64,000 nucleotides of DNA, taken from Acidobacteriota bacterium. GTDB lineage: Bacteria; Acidobacteriota; Terriglobia; Acidiferrales; UBA7541. Position 1 is the first letter of the stretch. Each line of letters opens with the position of its first letter. Both the position numbers and the translations under genes were made by a program. The notes beneath the pieces were generated by a model that saw only the letters and a program-made list of their open reading frames with translations, searched no databases and had not been told where the DNA came from. The stretch lies in the NCBI GenBank assembly GCA_003223325.1, contig QHYS01000026.1, forward strand, positions 1 to 64,000. Direction: 5' to 3'. Shown piece by piece: positions 1 through 7,117 of this stretch.

Positions 1-133
1 CCGCATAGAGCCGCCGCTGCCGCTCGTCCAGCAGGCTGAGGAATAGGATGATCGCGGCCTTCCGTTCCTCCCACAACTCCGTCGGCTGCAGGGAGGCCCC
101 TACCTCCCACTCCGCTTCCTGGCTCGCGCGCCG
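1..133 (-). mobile_element. Left-edge fragment, N-terminal part of a transposase (ISAzo13-like)
   Basis: An open minus-strand frame enters from an in-frame TGA at 134-136 and runs off the left edge. It translates to a stretch containing TELWEERKAAIILFLSLLDE and then RQRRLYAG. The DERQRRL(Y/L)AG segment is what I remember from the N-terminus of ISAzo13-family transposases. Only about 44 codons are visible, so the family call rests on one short motif. No ATG is seen; a TTG in the TELW region is possible. It suggests the gas vesicle genes lie beside an insertion sequence. Confidence 0.4.
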
Positions 134-408
134 TCAACTGTTGTTCCCTCCGACTGCCCGGCTTTTCTGCTTAGCGAGGAACGAGCGAAGCCGGTGGGTG
201 TCCAAACGCATGTGGTATAGTTGATCCAATAAGAAGATGTTTACGAGGAATTATACCATGCTTTGACGCGGGGGGTGTCTTCAACAAAACTCAGTGTCAG
301 GCAGGCCTATGGCGCTTGTCAGCCCATTCTAAGGATGGATTCCGACGGGGATAGTAATTCCACAAAAAGGAGAAGTTATTGTTGCGCGGTTCCTTAGCTC
401 CTTAAATA

Positions 409-702
409 TTAATGGGCGATCCGACGCGCAGGGGGGCGAGGCACATGCCGAGCTGGTTCGATGGTCACTTCCTCTCTGTCTGAACCAAGCTGCGGCCTCG
501 CAACCAAGCCGGTGAGCCCGACGGCATCCGCGTACTTCAAATAGGTATCGATGGATGCGACCACCACGCGTGCTTCCACCGTGATCAGGTCAATACCGAC
601 CAGGGAGATGCGCACCCAGGCGTCAATAACGATGCCCTTGTCAAGAACTCGATCAAGAACATCGATCAGGCTGGATCCACCCGATACCCGTTCAACTGCC
701 AT
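409..702 (-). CDS. gvpA: Gas vesicle shell protein GvpA
   Basis: GvpA is the small hydrophobic subunit that polymerises into the ribbed wall of gas vesicles. The 97-residue product has the family core almost unchanged: [20 protein letters not shown], then [20 protein letters not shown], then [14 protein letters not shown]. That is the normal helix-strand-strand-helix unit of about 70 residues, followed here by a charged and proline-rich tail of about 28 residues. The ATG at 702 follows a good GAGGAGG ribosome site. It lies 26 bases after the second gas vesicle gene on the same strand, so the two are probably cotranscribed. No gvpN, gvpK or gvpF/L is visible in the window. Confidence 0.92.
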   Translation of the reverse strand: MAVERVSGGSSLIDVLDRVLDKGIVIDAWVRISLVGIDLITVEARVVVASIDTYLKYADAVGLTGLVARPQLGSDREEVTIEPARHVPRPPARRIAH

Positions 703-728
703 AGGACCGTCCTCCTCTAATTAGTTAG

Positions 729-1034
729 TTAGACTCTCCCTCTCGGCTTCGCCGCTCTCGAAGCTCCTGGTCGGCGAGCAACTCGCTGGGCTTGTGGGAG
801 CGTGGCAGGTAGCGGGCCTTGCAGCGTCAAATGCGGGTCGTATTTCCACCAGTTCAGCCCCATCTGCTCGGCCTTATCAACAGAACAAATCACTAAGCGA
901 ATGCGAATCGTGAGTAACTCGACGTTTGCAAGCGAGATACGGACATCTCCGGCAATGACCAGACCCTTATCGAGAACGCGATCCAAAAGGTCTACAAGGT
1001 TCGTCGTTCCAGAGATAGACCGCACTTTCTCCAT
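729..1034 (-). CDS. gvpJ: GvpA/GvpJ-family gas vesicle protein
   Basis: Paralogue of the downstream shell protein, 101 residues. The core [20 protein letters not shown] followed by RISLANVELLTIRIRLVICS is the GvpJ/GvpM type (AGDV in place of the IDAW of GvpA). A second part, KAEQMGLNWWKYDPHL, ends in a basic tail. GvpJ-type proteins are minor wall or nucleation components (family knowledge). It is the first gene of the pair, and a promoter with a palindrome lies about 55 bases upstream of its ATG at 1034. GvpJ versus a second GvpA cannot be settled without alignment. Confidence 0.82.
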   Translation of the reverse strand: MEKVRSISGTTNLVDLLDRVLDKGLVIAGDVRISLANVELLTIRIRLVICSVDKAEQMGLNWWKYDPHLTLQGPLPATLPQAQRVARRPGASRAAKPRGRV

Positions 1035-1088
1035 AGAATCGCGCTCTCTTTTTGCGCGGGTTTAGACGTGAAGATCTGTCCAGGGAGA

Positions 1089-1121
1089 TACTAATAGTAC
1101 TAGTAGTATGGGGAAAGTCAA
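1089..1121 (-). promoter_or_regulatory. Promoter with overlapping palindrome upstream of the gas vesicle genes
   Basis: Read on the minus strand, TTGACT (1121-1116) is followed after 16 bases by TACTAT (1099-1094), an acceptable sigma-70-type pair. The -10 box lies inside a 20-base imperfect palindrome, TACTAATAGTACTAGTAGTA at 1089-1108, in which 18 of 20 positions are self-complementary. Such an overlap is a common repressor site layout. It points at the gvpJ ATG about 55 bases downstream. Confidence 0.5.
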
Positions 1122-1871
1122 GTGTTTTCCAGTGTTTTCCTCTACGCCTTGTACGCCTCAGAAGAGCGCATTCCGGGTATTGATGCCGGCCGCACCGGGC
1201 GAGAGCCCAAACTTTGTCATGTGGTTGTAGACGGAAATACGACCTGGTTCACATGGGTGCGTCATCCATCCACCGCATTTTCAATTAATTACTGGTCGTG
1301 TGTTTTGGAGGCGTTCCTCAACTGCAACCTAAAGCTATTAGGCAAAACGGCGCAGGGGGAAAGTTCACTGAAGCGGCATTCCATCAAAAGTCTGCAGTCC
1401 GTCATTCCGGCGGAAAATCCCGCACCCGCTCATCGCCTTTATCAATCGACCAACAACCCTCAGGCAGCCGGTTGGCCTCTTCATCAGGCCGCTAACTCGG
1501 CGCATTCCCAGAAGATTGGAAGCTCAGCCGCAACCACGAAGGCAGCCGCGGCTTCGTAGCCGTACTCGTCAGCGAAGACGTTGACGCCGAACATCACGGT
1601 ATCCAGTGAGCATGCGCGGATTTCGTCTTGGAGCTGCATGAACCTAACCCACTGCGGCGCTGCGGGATTTTATTGAACCATCTGGCGGAATTCCAACGAT
1701 GCGATTCAGCGTGGAAATCAACTCAGTTTCAGCCGCCGACTTGGGCACGAATGTCCCGCACTCTTCTAGAGAGAGGGATTTCGGGGCAAGGTATAACTGT
1801 AGTACCGCAGGGGGTAAAGTAAAGGACAGCAGAGAGTTTTTCCACAGGCTTTTCCATTACCAGCCGAGTCG
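1122..1871. other. 750-base stretch without a convincing long gene
   Basis: No frame here looks like a known family. A 145-codon plus-strand frame from 1122 has no recognisable ribosome site and no coding character. The only coding-like segment is a short minus-strand frame at 1484-1639, listed separately. The stretch may hold decayed insertion sequence DNA, but no end repeats were identified. Confidence 0.4.
1484..1639 (-). CDS. Possible small protein, 51 residues, unknown
   Basis: A short frame from ATG at 1639 to TGA at 1484-1486. The product starts MQLQDEIRACSLDTVMFGVN and continues VFADEYGYEAAAAFVVAAEL, with a plausible hydrophobic and acidic mix. No good ribosome site precedes the ATG, so this may be a fragment of a larger lost gene. 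I do not recognise the family. Confidence 0.25.
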   Translation of the reverse strand: MQLQDEIRACSLDTVMFGVNVFADEYGYEAAAAFVVAAELPIFWECAELAA

Positions 1872-2111
1872 TTAGGCTATCGTCTCAGACTCTTCAGATT
1901 CCTTCACCCGTTCCTTCACTGGTATTAAGGTCTCCAAAGCGATGAGCGCGTCTCGCAACGCCAATTGTTCTTCAAGCTCGGGCCTTTCACGCAGCCGTTG
2001 CGATATGGCCCGTTCGGCGATGCTGACTTTATGTCGCAGCGGTTGGGATTTGAATTCTAGGAAGGCGTCAAAAACAAACTGCTGCCACGGATACTTTATT
2101 GGTGAATCCAC
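1872..2111 (-). CDS. Small hypothetical protein, 79 residues
   Basis: GTG start at 2111 with GGAGGAG about ten bases upstream, which supports a real gene. The product begins MDSPIKYPWQQFVFDAFLEF, has a charged middle (SIAERAISQRLRERPELEEQ) and ends in a glutamate-rich tail. It is predicted helical and cytosolic with no membrane segment or cysteine pair. It lies downstream of a single-domain response regulator on the same strand, about 115 bases away. I do not recognise the family. Confidence 0.55.
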   Translation of the reverse strand: MDSPIKYPWQQFVFDAFLEFKSQPLRHKVSIAERAISQRLRERPELEEQLALRDALIALETLIPVKERVKESEESETIA

Positions 2112-2225
2112 GGTGTCTCTCCTCCACCTTCCTCCAAACCTCTACTGCTATTGTTCTCGCAGTCCGCCTTTCTAACCGGCCAGTCGGGTTGCTCACCAGA
2201 CTTCACTGCAAAATCAGCGGCCTCT

Positions 2226-2597
2226 CTAAGCAGTCTTCGTTGGTCGCACGCTTCGGAGGACAGAGAGAAACTCGGAAATCGGCATAGTCTTGAGCAAATA
2301 ATCGCCCGCACCACAGTCCGCTGCGCCTTGCCGATAGGCTGCGCTATCCCAGGCCGACAGGAGCAGGACCGTCGCACCAGCGAAACTATGCTTGATGCGG
2401 CGGGTCGCCTGCAGGCCGTTGGTGCCGGGCATATCGATGTCCATCAGGATGACATCAGGCTTGAGTTGTTGAGCTAACCGAACGCCTTCTTCGCCATCTG
2501 ATGCTTCGCCTACCAACATCCAGTCCTGCTGTACCTCCAAGATTCGCCGGAGGAATCTACGATATTCGTTGTTATCATCGACGATCAGGAACCTCAT
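2226..2597 (-). CDS. Single-domain response regulator (CheY-like receiver)
   Basis: A stand-alone receiver of 123 residues starting at MRFLIVDDNNEYRRF (ATG 2597). The frame is open further upstream, but the sequence before this ATG is not receiver-like. The acidic pair is D7-D8, the phospho-acceptor is D53 in ILMDIDMPG, the conserved Ser is in LLLSAWD, and the signalling Lys is in DYLLKTMP. There is no output domain, so it should act through protein contacts or a phosphorelay. No histidine kinase is nearby. Confidence 0.85.
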   Translation of the reverse strand: MRFLIVDDNNEYRRFLRRILEVQQDWMLVGEASDGEEGVRLAQQLKPDVILMDIDMPGTNGLQATRRIKHSFAGATVLLLSAWDSAAYRQGAADCGAGDYLLKTMPISEFLSVLRSVRPTKTA

Positions 2598-3180
2598 GGT
2601 TTTCAGACTTCCTAGCTTAGCGCTAGAGGGAATGAACACGGCTTCATTACTACTATTACGGGCATATATCACAATCGGGGGAAGTATGCCTTGTCGGCTC
2701 AAGCGAATCCCTTAGTACCACCGCCTTGTCCGTAGCCGGAAACGGCATTTTTGATAACTGCAATTTGGGCTGGCGTTTCCGAAACCGCGACTTGACCCTA
2801 ACGCACCGTAGAGCACTCTGAAACCGGCACCCCCTTGCGCCGGGGGCTGCGAAATTTGTCAAAGGGTTTGCGGGGTCCGCGTTTCTGACTATACGAAGCA
2901 TTCAAAATCTTTACCTATGGATTCGGCGGAGCCGCGTAGGGCACGTGCTTGTATTTCCCTACCGCTCCCTCATCATGCTGTGGCTTCTGAAAGCGAAGGA
3001 CGTATGTCGGCATCCGCAGGCTGCGCTAACCTGTGGGGGCACATGCGGCCACGGGGATTCCCTGACATCGCTTCCGGGAATTCTCTGCCTCTCAGATTGC
3101 CGAACTCACCGGATTGCCGCGACCGTCCTAATTTAGTTTGTTATACGAAGCGGATTGAATACTTTACGGACGAAGAAATT

Positions 3181-3540
3181 ATGGCAGAAGCCAAAAGGCG
3201 CGGGTTTAATCGCGTGAGTGATTTTGATCTGATTCTCCGCATCAGCGAAGAAATCAAGGCAGATCAAAACAAGCCTGTCCTCGAACAGCAGATCAATCCG
3301 CTGGATGAGGTTGCCGTGGCGCTTCTCTACCGTGAGGCCGACAACCTTGTCGAAACGTACATGCAGCAGTACCGTGCTAAGTACGCGGACCAATTTGAGC
3401 GTCCGGAGCGTTTCGACGCTTTAGTCGTCGAGTGCCAGAAGACGATGCGCCGGGGCGTTGCCAAATTCATTGAGCTTACACGAGTACTGATCTCTGACTC
3501 GGTTTTAGGCATGCCGTGTGGGGGCGTTCGGCCCAACTGA
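3181..3540 (+). CDS. Hypothetical protein, about 119 residues
   Basis: From ATG 3181 the frame reads MAEAKRRGFNRVSDFDLILR and then a largely helical, acidic product (VALLYREADNLVETYMQQYR) ending MPCGGVRPN. The same frame is open upstream to 2917, but that part is rich in Arg, Pro and Cys and looks non-coding, so I prefer the later start. The ribosome site is weak (GAAGAAATT). No family is recognised. Confidence 0.45.
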   Translation: MAEAKRRGFNRVSDFDLILRISEEIKADQNKPVLEQQINPLDEVAVALLYREADNLVETYMQQYRAKYADQFERPERFDALVVECQKTMRRGVAKFIELTRVLISDSVLGMPCGGVRPN

Positions 3541-3946
3541 CGCCGAGCAGTTGCAGCAGGAGTTTCATCCCCCACATACCGCTCGTGCTGACGGCTGCTC
3601 GACAGTAGCTCTAATTTTCCGTTCCGCGTAAAGGAGGAACTCCCCCTGCCTGCGCAAACTCCCAGCAAGTCACCAGCGTCAGTCCGGCAGTACCAATATC
3701 CCGTATGGTGTGATCCATGACACCATTGATCCGTCGCGCGAGGGCACACGATGCGTTTATGGCCACTGGCGTCGAGTCTAGAATCTCTATCTTGCATAGG
3801 CTTTTACTGTCGCTTACTGTTGCCGATTGACCCCTATTTTAGGGCTAAACATGTCCGCTAAGGTCCCCGAATGAATCATTCAAAACACCAATAAACATGC
3901 GGGTTTTAGCCGCTTTTCGTGGATTTTCTCAAAACTTGGGTACGGA
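3541..3946. other. 400-base gap without a supported gene
   Basis: A minus-strand frame at about 3618-3785 reads KIEILDSTPVAINASCALAR and then INGVMDHTIRDIGTAGLTLV. It looks protein-like but has no ATG, GTG or TTG after its upstream stop, so it may be the remnant of a gene. Nothing else is seen. Confidence 0.3.
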
Positions 3947-3967
3947 ATGCTGTATTCTGCATCTAAG

Positions 3968-4318
3968 ATGCCGGTCGTCTTCATCGTTTCCGGCGAATGG
4001 GACTTGCGCGGCGCCGTGCGAGCTGAATTGCGGGAGGCAGGCATAGAAGCCTTGGGCATGGAAACGGTCGAAGATATGGCCGGGACGATTGCCGGCGGCG
4101 GCGCCCCCTCGCTGGTGGTTCTCGATGGCGCCCAATTGCACAAAGCGCAAACGCGCCAGGCTCCGCAAAATCTGAGTACTCGAGTGCCGCTTCTCGTGAT
4201 CGATTCCCGGCTGAGTCCAGCCCCTGCACTGCCTGGTGCCCAGACTATTCTAAGGCCTGTTCGAGTGAAAGACATTGTTGCGCGCGTATTGATCATGCTC
4301 TCCTCGCGGGCCTCCTGA
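3968..4318 (+). CDS. Degenerate receiver-like domain protein
   Basis: About 116 residues beginning MPVVFIVSGEWDLRGAVRAE. The order of strands and helices follows the response regulator receiver fold: a first strand VVFIVS, an Asp in SLVVLDG at the phospho-acceptor position, VPLLVIDS in place of the usual (T/S)A strand, and ILRPVRVKDIVARVL near the end where ...KP... is expected. The N-terminal acidic pair is absent, so phosphorylation is doubtful. ATG 3947 is an alternative start. It precedes the tiny zinc-ribbon gene by 31 bases on the same strand. Confidence 0.55.
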   Translation: MPVVFIVSGEWDLRGAVRAELREAGIEALGMETVEDMAGTIAGGGAPSLVVLDGAQLHKAQTRQAPQNLSTRVPLLVIDSRLSPAPALPGAQTILRPVRVKDIVARVLIMLSSRAS

Positions 4319-4349
4319 GCGCTCCCGAATACTGTGTTAGACTGGGGTC

Positions 4350-4511
4350 ATGAGTGAGCATCCTACGACGTCTCCTCATGCCGCGGAAAATGCTGCTTTG
4401 CCGCGCGGCACCCGCGTGATTCATCGCGTCTGCATTCAATGCAACAACATGTTCCGCGTGACGCCAGACCGGTTTGATGCTAAGCAGTGCCCCAACTGTC
4501 ACAAAGGTTGA
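4350..4511 (+). CDS. 53-residue zinc-ribbon protein
   Basis: Starts MSEHPTTSPHAAEN and has two CxxC knuckles, CIQC (VIHRVCIQCNNMFRV) and CPNC near the C-terminus (KQCPNCHKG). That is enough for one structural zinc ribbon and nothing more. Such small proteins often bind nucleic acid or a protein partner, but no function can be assigned. It follows the receiver-like gene by 31 bases. The ATG at 4350 is preceded by a weak GGGGTC. Confidence 0.68.
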   Translation: MSEHPTTSPHAAENAALPRGTRVIHRVCIQCNNMFRVTPDRFDAKQCPNCHKG

Positions 4512-4638
4512 TCGCGTCCACGAATTTCCTTCCGCCCCTACATCGGCTAGAATCTCCGTCGCCCATCGGAGAAGAGCATGCGTATTCATAGCGACTACGT
4601 GACCGTGCAAACCAAGCATAGGCGCGAGTTCCTGGTTA

Positions 4639-4920
4639 TCACACCGAACATAAAGGTCCGCCGTAGAAATGAGCGGCATTCGCGACGGTATCATCCTGAT
4701 CTCCTTGCTGCACTCGAATTCGGCTCTCTTCGTCAACGACGAGGAGCCCGGCCTTTTGCAGGACGTCGCACAATGTGCCGACCGCATCGCGCCCTTCGGG
4801 CCCAGCTACCATCACAGCGCGCGCAGCGAAAGCAACGCCGGCGCGCACCTGCCGAGCCTTCTGCTCAATCATCAGGCCTTCGTCTCGCTCACGGATGGGG
4901 GAAGCTCGAATTAGGCCCAT
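4639..4920 (-). CDS. Doubtful hypothetical protein, 93 residues
   Basis: From ATG 4920 the minus frame gives MGLIRASPIRERDEGLMIEQ and then ARAVMVAGPEGRDAVGTLCD, VLQKAGLLVVDEESR. The composition is more protein-like than the competing plus-strand frame over the same DNA. There is no clear ribosome site and no recognised family. The rest of 4512-5085 holds nothing I can support. Confidence 0.25.
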   Translation of the reverse strand: MGLIRASPIRERDEGLMIEQKARQVRAGVAFAARAVMVAGPEGRDAVGTLCDVLQKAGLLVVDEESRIRVQQGDQDDTVANAAHFYGGPLCSV

Positions 4921-5085
4921 GGCAGAACGTGATGTATGCCGAACTGGAGGCCAGCGGCCCAAACGCATTCTCATCAAGATCCTGGGAATGATCGCCCCAC
5001 GGCGTTGAAGGTAGCGACGCCCGACTCGGCTCCGGGCAGCCCGCTGAAAACCCAGGCGGACCAGAGACTTGGCCTGAGACTTGGA

Positions 5086-5817
5086 ATGATCGTAGCAGAA
5101 AACCTCGGCAAGGAATTTCGGGATAAAGATCGAGGCGTGATTCGTGCGGTCGGGAATCTCAGCTTCTGCTGCCACCCGGGCCAGATTTATGGGCTGCTGG
5201 GCGCAAACGGCGCCGGCAAGACTACCACCCTGCGTATGCTTGCGACGATCCTCACGCCCACATCCGGCACGGCGAGCGTCGCGGGTTTTGATATTCGGCA
5301 GGAGCCGGAAAAAGCTCGCCAAAACTTAGGCTTTCTCTCCACGGCTACGGCGCTCTATGGCCGGCTGACGGCGCTCGAAATGGTGGAGTACTTCGGCTGT
5401 CTCCATGGTCTGGATCGAGCGAGCGCTCGCCGTCGTACCCTTGCGCTTTTCGAGCGGCTGGACATCAGTGCCTTTCTGGATCGCCGCTGCGAAGCTCTCT
5501 CCACCGGCCTAAAACAGCGCGTGTCCATTGCCCGCACGCTGGTCCACGACCCTCCCGTGATGATCTTCGACGAGCCGACCTCCGGCCTCGACGTCATCAG
5601 CGCCAGGACTATGGTGGACTTCATTCGCGAGTGCAGAGCAAGCGGCAAGACGGTTGTTTTCTCGACTCATGTCATGAGCGAGGCCGAAAAGCTTTGCGAT
5701 ACGATCGGCATCATCCACGACGGACGGCTGCTGGCCGAAGGGTCTCTCCAGGAGCTTCGCGCCTGTTATGGCCACGCCGACCTCGAGGAAATTTTTATGC
5801 GGGTGGTTGGCGGGTGA
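5086..5817 (+). CDS. natA: ABC transporter ATP-binding protein, NatA type
   Basis: ATPase subunit of an ABC-2 exporter, 243 residues. Walker A is GANGAGKTTTLRML, the signature motif is LSTGLKQRVSIART (an LSxGxxQR variant), Walker B is VMIFDEPTSGLD, and the switch His is in VVFSTHVMSEAEKLC. I chose ATG 5086 (MIVAENLGKEF), where the nucleotide-binding domain begins; the frame is open further upstream but without family resemblance. The stop overlaps the GTG start of the permease (GTGA), so the subunits are translationally coupled. The substrate is unknown; NatAB-like systems export sodium or small compounds. Confidence 0.88.
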   Translation: MIVAENLGKEFRDKDRGVIRAVGNLSFCCHPGQIYGLLGANGAGKTTTLRMLATILTPTSGTASVAGFDIRQEPEKARQNLGFLSTATALYGRLTALEMVEYFGCLHGLDRASARRRTLALFERLDISAFLDRRCEALSTGLKQRVSIARTLVHDPPVMIFDEPTSGLDVISARTMVDFIRECRASGKTVVFSTHVMSEAEKLCDTIGIIHDGRLLAEGSLQELRACYGHADLEEIFMRVVGG

Positions 5818-7022
5818 ACCTGCGCAATATCGCCGTCGTCTATCGCAAGGAGCTTAAGGATTCGCTCCGCGACCGTCGCACGGTTATTTCCATGATCGTC
5901 GTGCCGATCTTCCTGATGCCGGTGCTCACCATTTTCGTGGGAGTGCTTTCGGCGCGCCTGATCGGCAGGGCCATGCTGGAAGTGCCTTCGGTGATGATCA
6001 TCGGAGGAGAAGACTCGCCACAGATTTTGGCCGCTCTGCATGCGCTTCAGGACATTCAGGTTGTGCCCGCGACCCCCGATTACGGCCAGCAGATTATTGA
6101 CAAAAAAATCCGCGCCGCCGTTGAGCTTCCTCCCGATTTCGATGTCCTCATCGCGCATGGCGATACTGCCCGAGTCCGCATTGATATGTATCAGGGCGAA
6201 ATTAATTCCGGATTCGGCGCAGATAAATTGCAGAAGTTTTTTCGCGATTTTCGCGAACGCACGATTCGCCAGCGCCTCGAGGCGCGCCATCTGCCCGGGA
6301 ATCTCGCCGAGCCGCTGCTGGTAGAAGAAACAAACGTCGCACCGCCGGAAAAAGTAGGAGGTGTGGTGCTGGGCGGATTGGTGCCGTATTTCGTCATTAT
6401 TCTGGCCCTGACCGGAACTATGTACCCGGCCATGGACCTGACCGTCGGTGAAAAGGAACGCGGAACGATTGAGACGATCCTCTGCAGCCCTATCTCGCGA
6501 ATGAATCTCGTGCTGGGCAAGTTCTTGATGGTGCTCACCGCGTCGCTTTCGACCGCCGCTCTGGCCGTAGCGTCCATGGGAGTAACGCTCGCGGCTGCCA
6601 GCAAGATGGTGGGCGGTCTCTCCCAAATCAGCTCTATGGGCCTGCAGTTCCAGATGACTCCCCGGTCGGTTATCTGGGTCTTTGCGATGATTGTCCCGCT
6701 GGCGGTTCTGTTTTCCGCCGCCCTATTGGCCATCTCGCTTTTTGCCAAGAGCTTCGAGGAAGCGCAGAGTTATCTGTCTCCTCTGACGATCGTGGTCATA
6801 GCTCCCGCCGTCGTATCTATCCTTCCTGGAGTGGAGTTGAATGCCCGCCTGTCACTTGTCCCCATCTTGAACACGAGCCTCGTCTGTAAGGAGATCGTCA
6901 GTGGAACGTATCACTGGGGTTACATCGCCCTGATCTTCGTTTCGTCCTGCGTGTACGCTGCGGTGGCGCTGTGGGTGGCGATCCGGCTTTTCCAGCGCGA
7001 AGACGTACTCTTCCGTATTTGA
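5814..7022 (+). CDS. natB: ABC-2 type permease, NatB type
   Basis: Membrane partner of the preceding ATPase, 402 residues from GTG 5814, which overlaps the natA stop. It starts VNLRNIAVVYRKELKDSLRD, has one membrane segment (VISMIVVPIFLMPVLTIFVG), then an extracytoplasmic domain of about 150 residues (roughly 60-180), then a block of five or six segments starting at GGLVPYFVIILALTGTMYPA. The EKERGTIETIL motif after it is typical of NatB and CcmB/ABC-2 permeases. An earlier in-frame start exists inside natA but would add no membrane sequence. Confidence 0.85.
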   Translation: MNLRNIAVVYRKELKDSLRDRRTVISMIVVPIFLMPVLTIFVGVLSARLIGRAMLEVPSVMIIGGEDSPQILAALHALQDIQVVPATPDYGQQIIDKKIRAAVELPPDFDVLIAHGDTARVRIDMYQGEINSGFGADKLQKFFRDFRERTIRQRLEARHLPGNLAEPLLVEETNVAPPEKVGGVVLGGLVPYFVIILALTGTMYPAMDLTVGEKERGTIETILCSPISRMNLVLGKFLMVLTASLSTAALAVASMGVTLAAASKMVGGLSQISSMGLQFQMTPRSVIWVFAMIVPLAVLFSAALLAISLFAKSFEEAQSYLSPLTIVVIAPAVVSILPGVELNARLSLVPILNTSLVCKEIVSGTYHWGYIALIFVSSCVYAAVALWVAIRLFQREDVLFRI

Positions 7023-7117
7023 AGAATCGAGTTCCGGCCCACGCAACTAAATCGCGTGCGCGAATCTCCGATCTCGTCGGTTTTCGACAAGGTCACCGAA
7101 TCAGGTGGCCGCCTGGC

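Noticed and set aside
1122-1559. 145-codon plus-strand frame after the gas vesicle promoter
   Set aside because: No ribosome site and no family resemblance; a minus-strand fragment over the same DNA looks better.
5766-6626. Long minus-strand frame opposite the ABC permease
   Set aside because: His/Arg-rich translation without family resemblance; the plus strand encodes a clear NatB permease.
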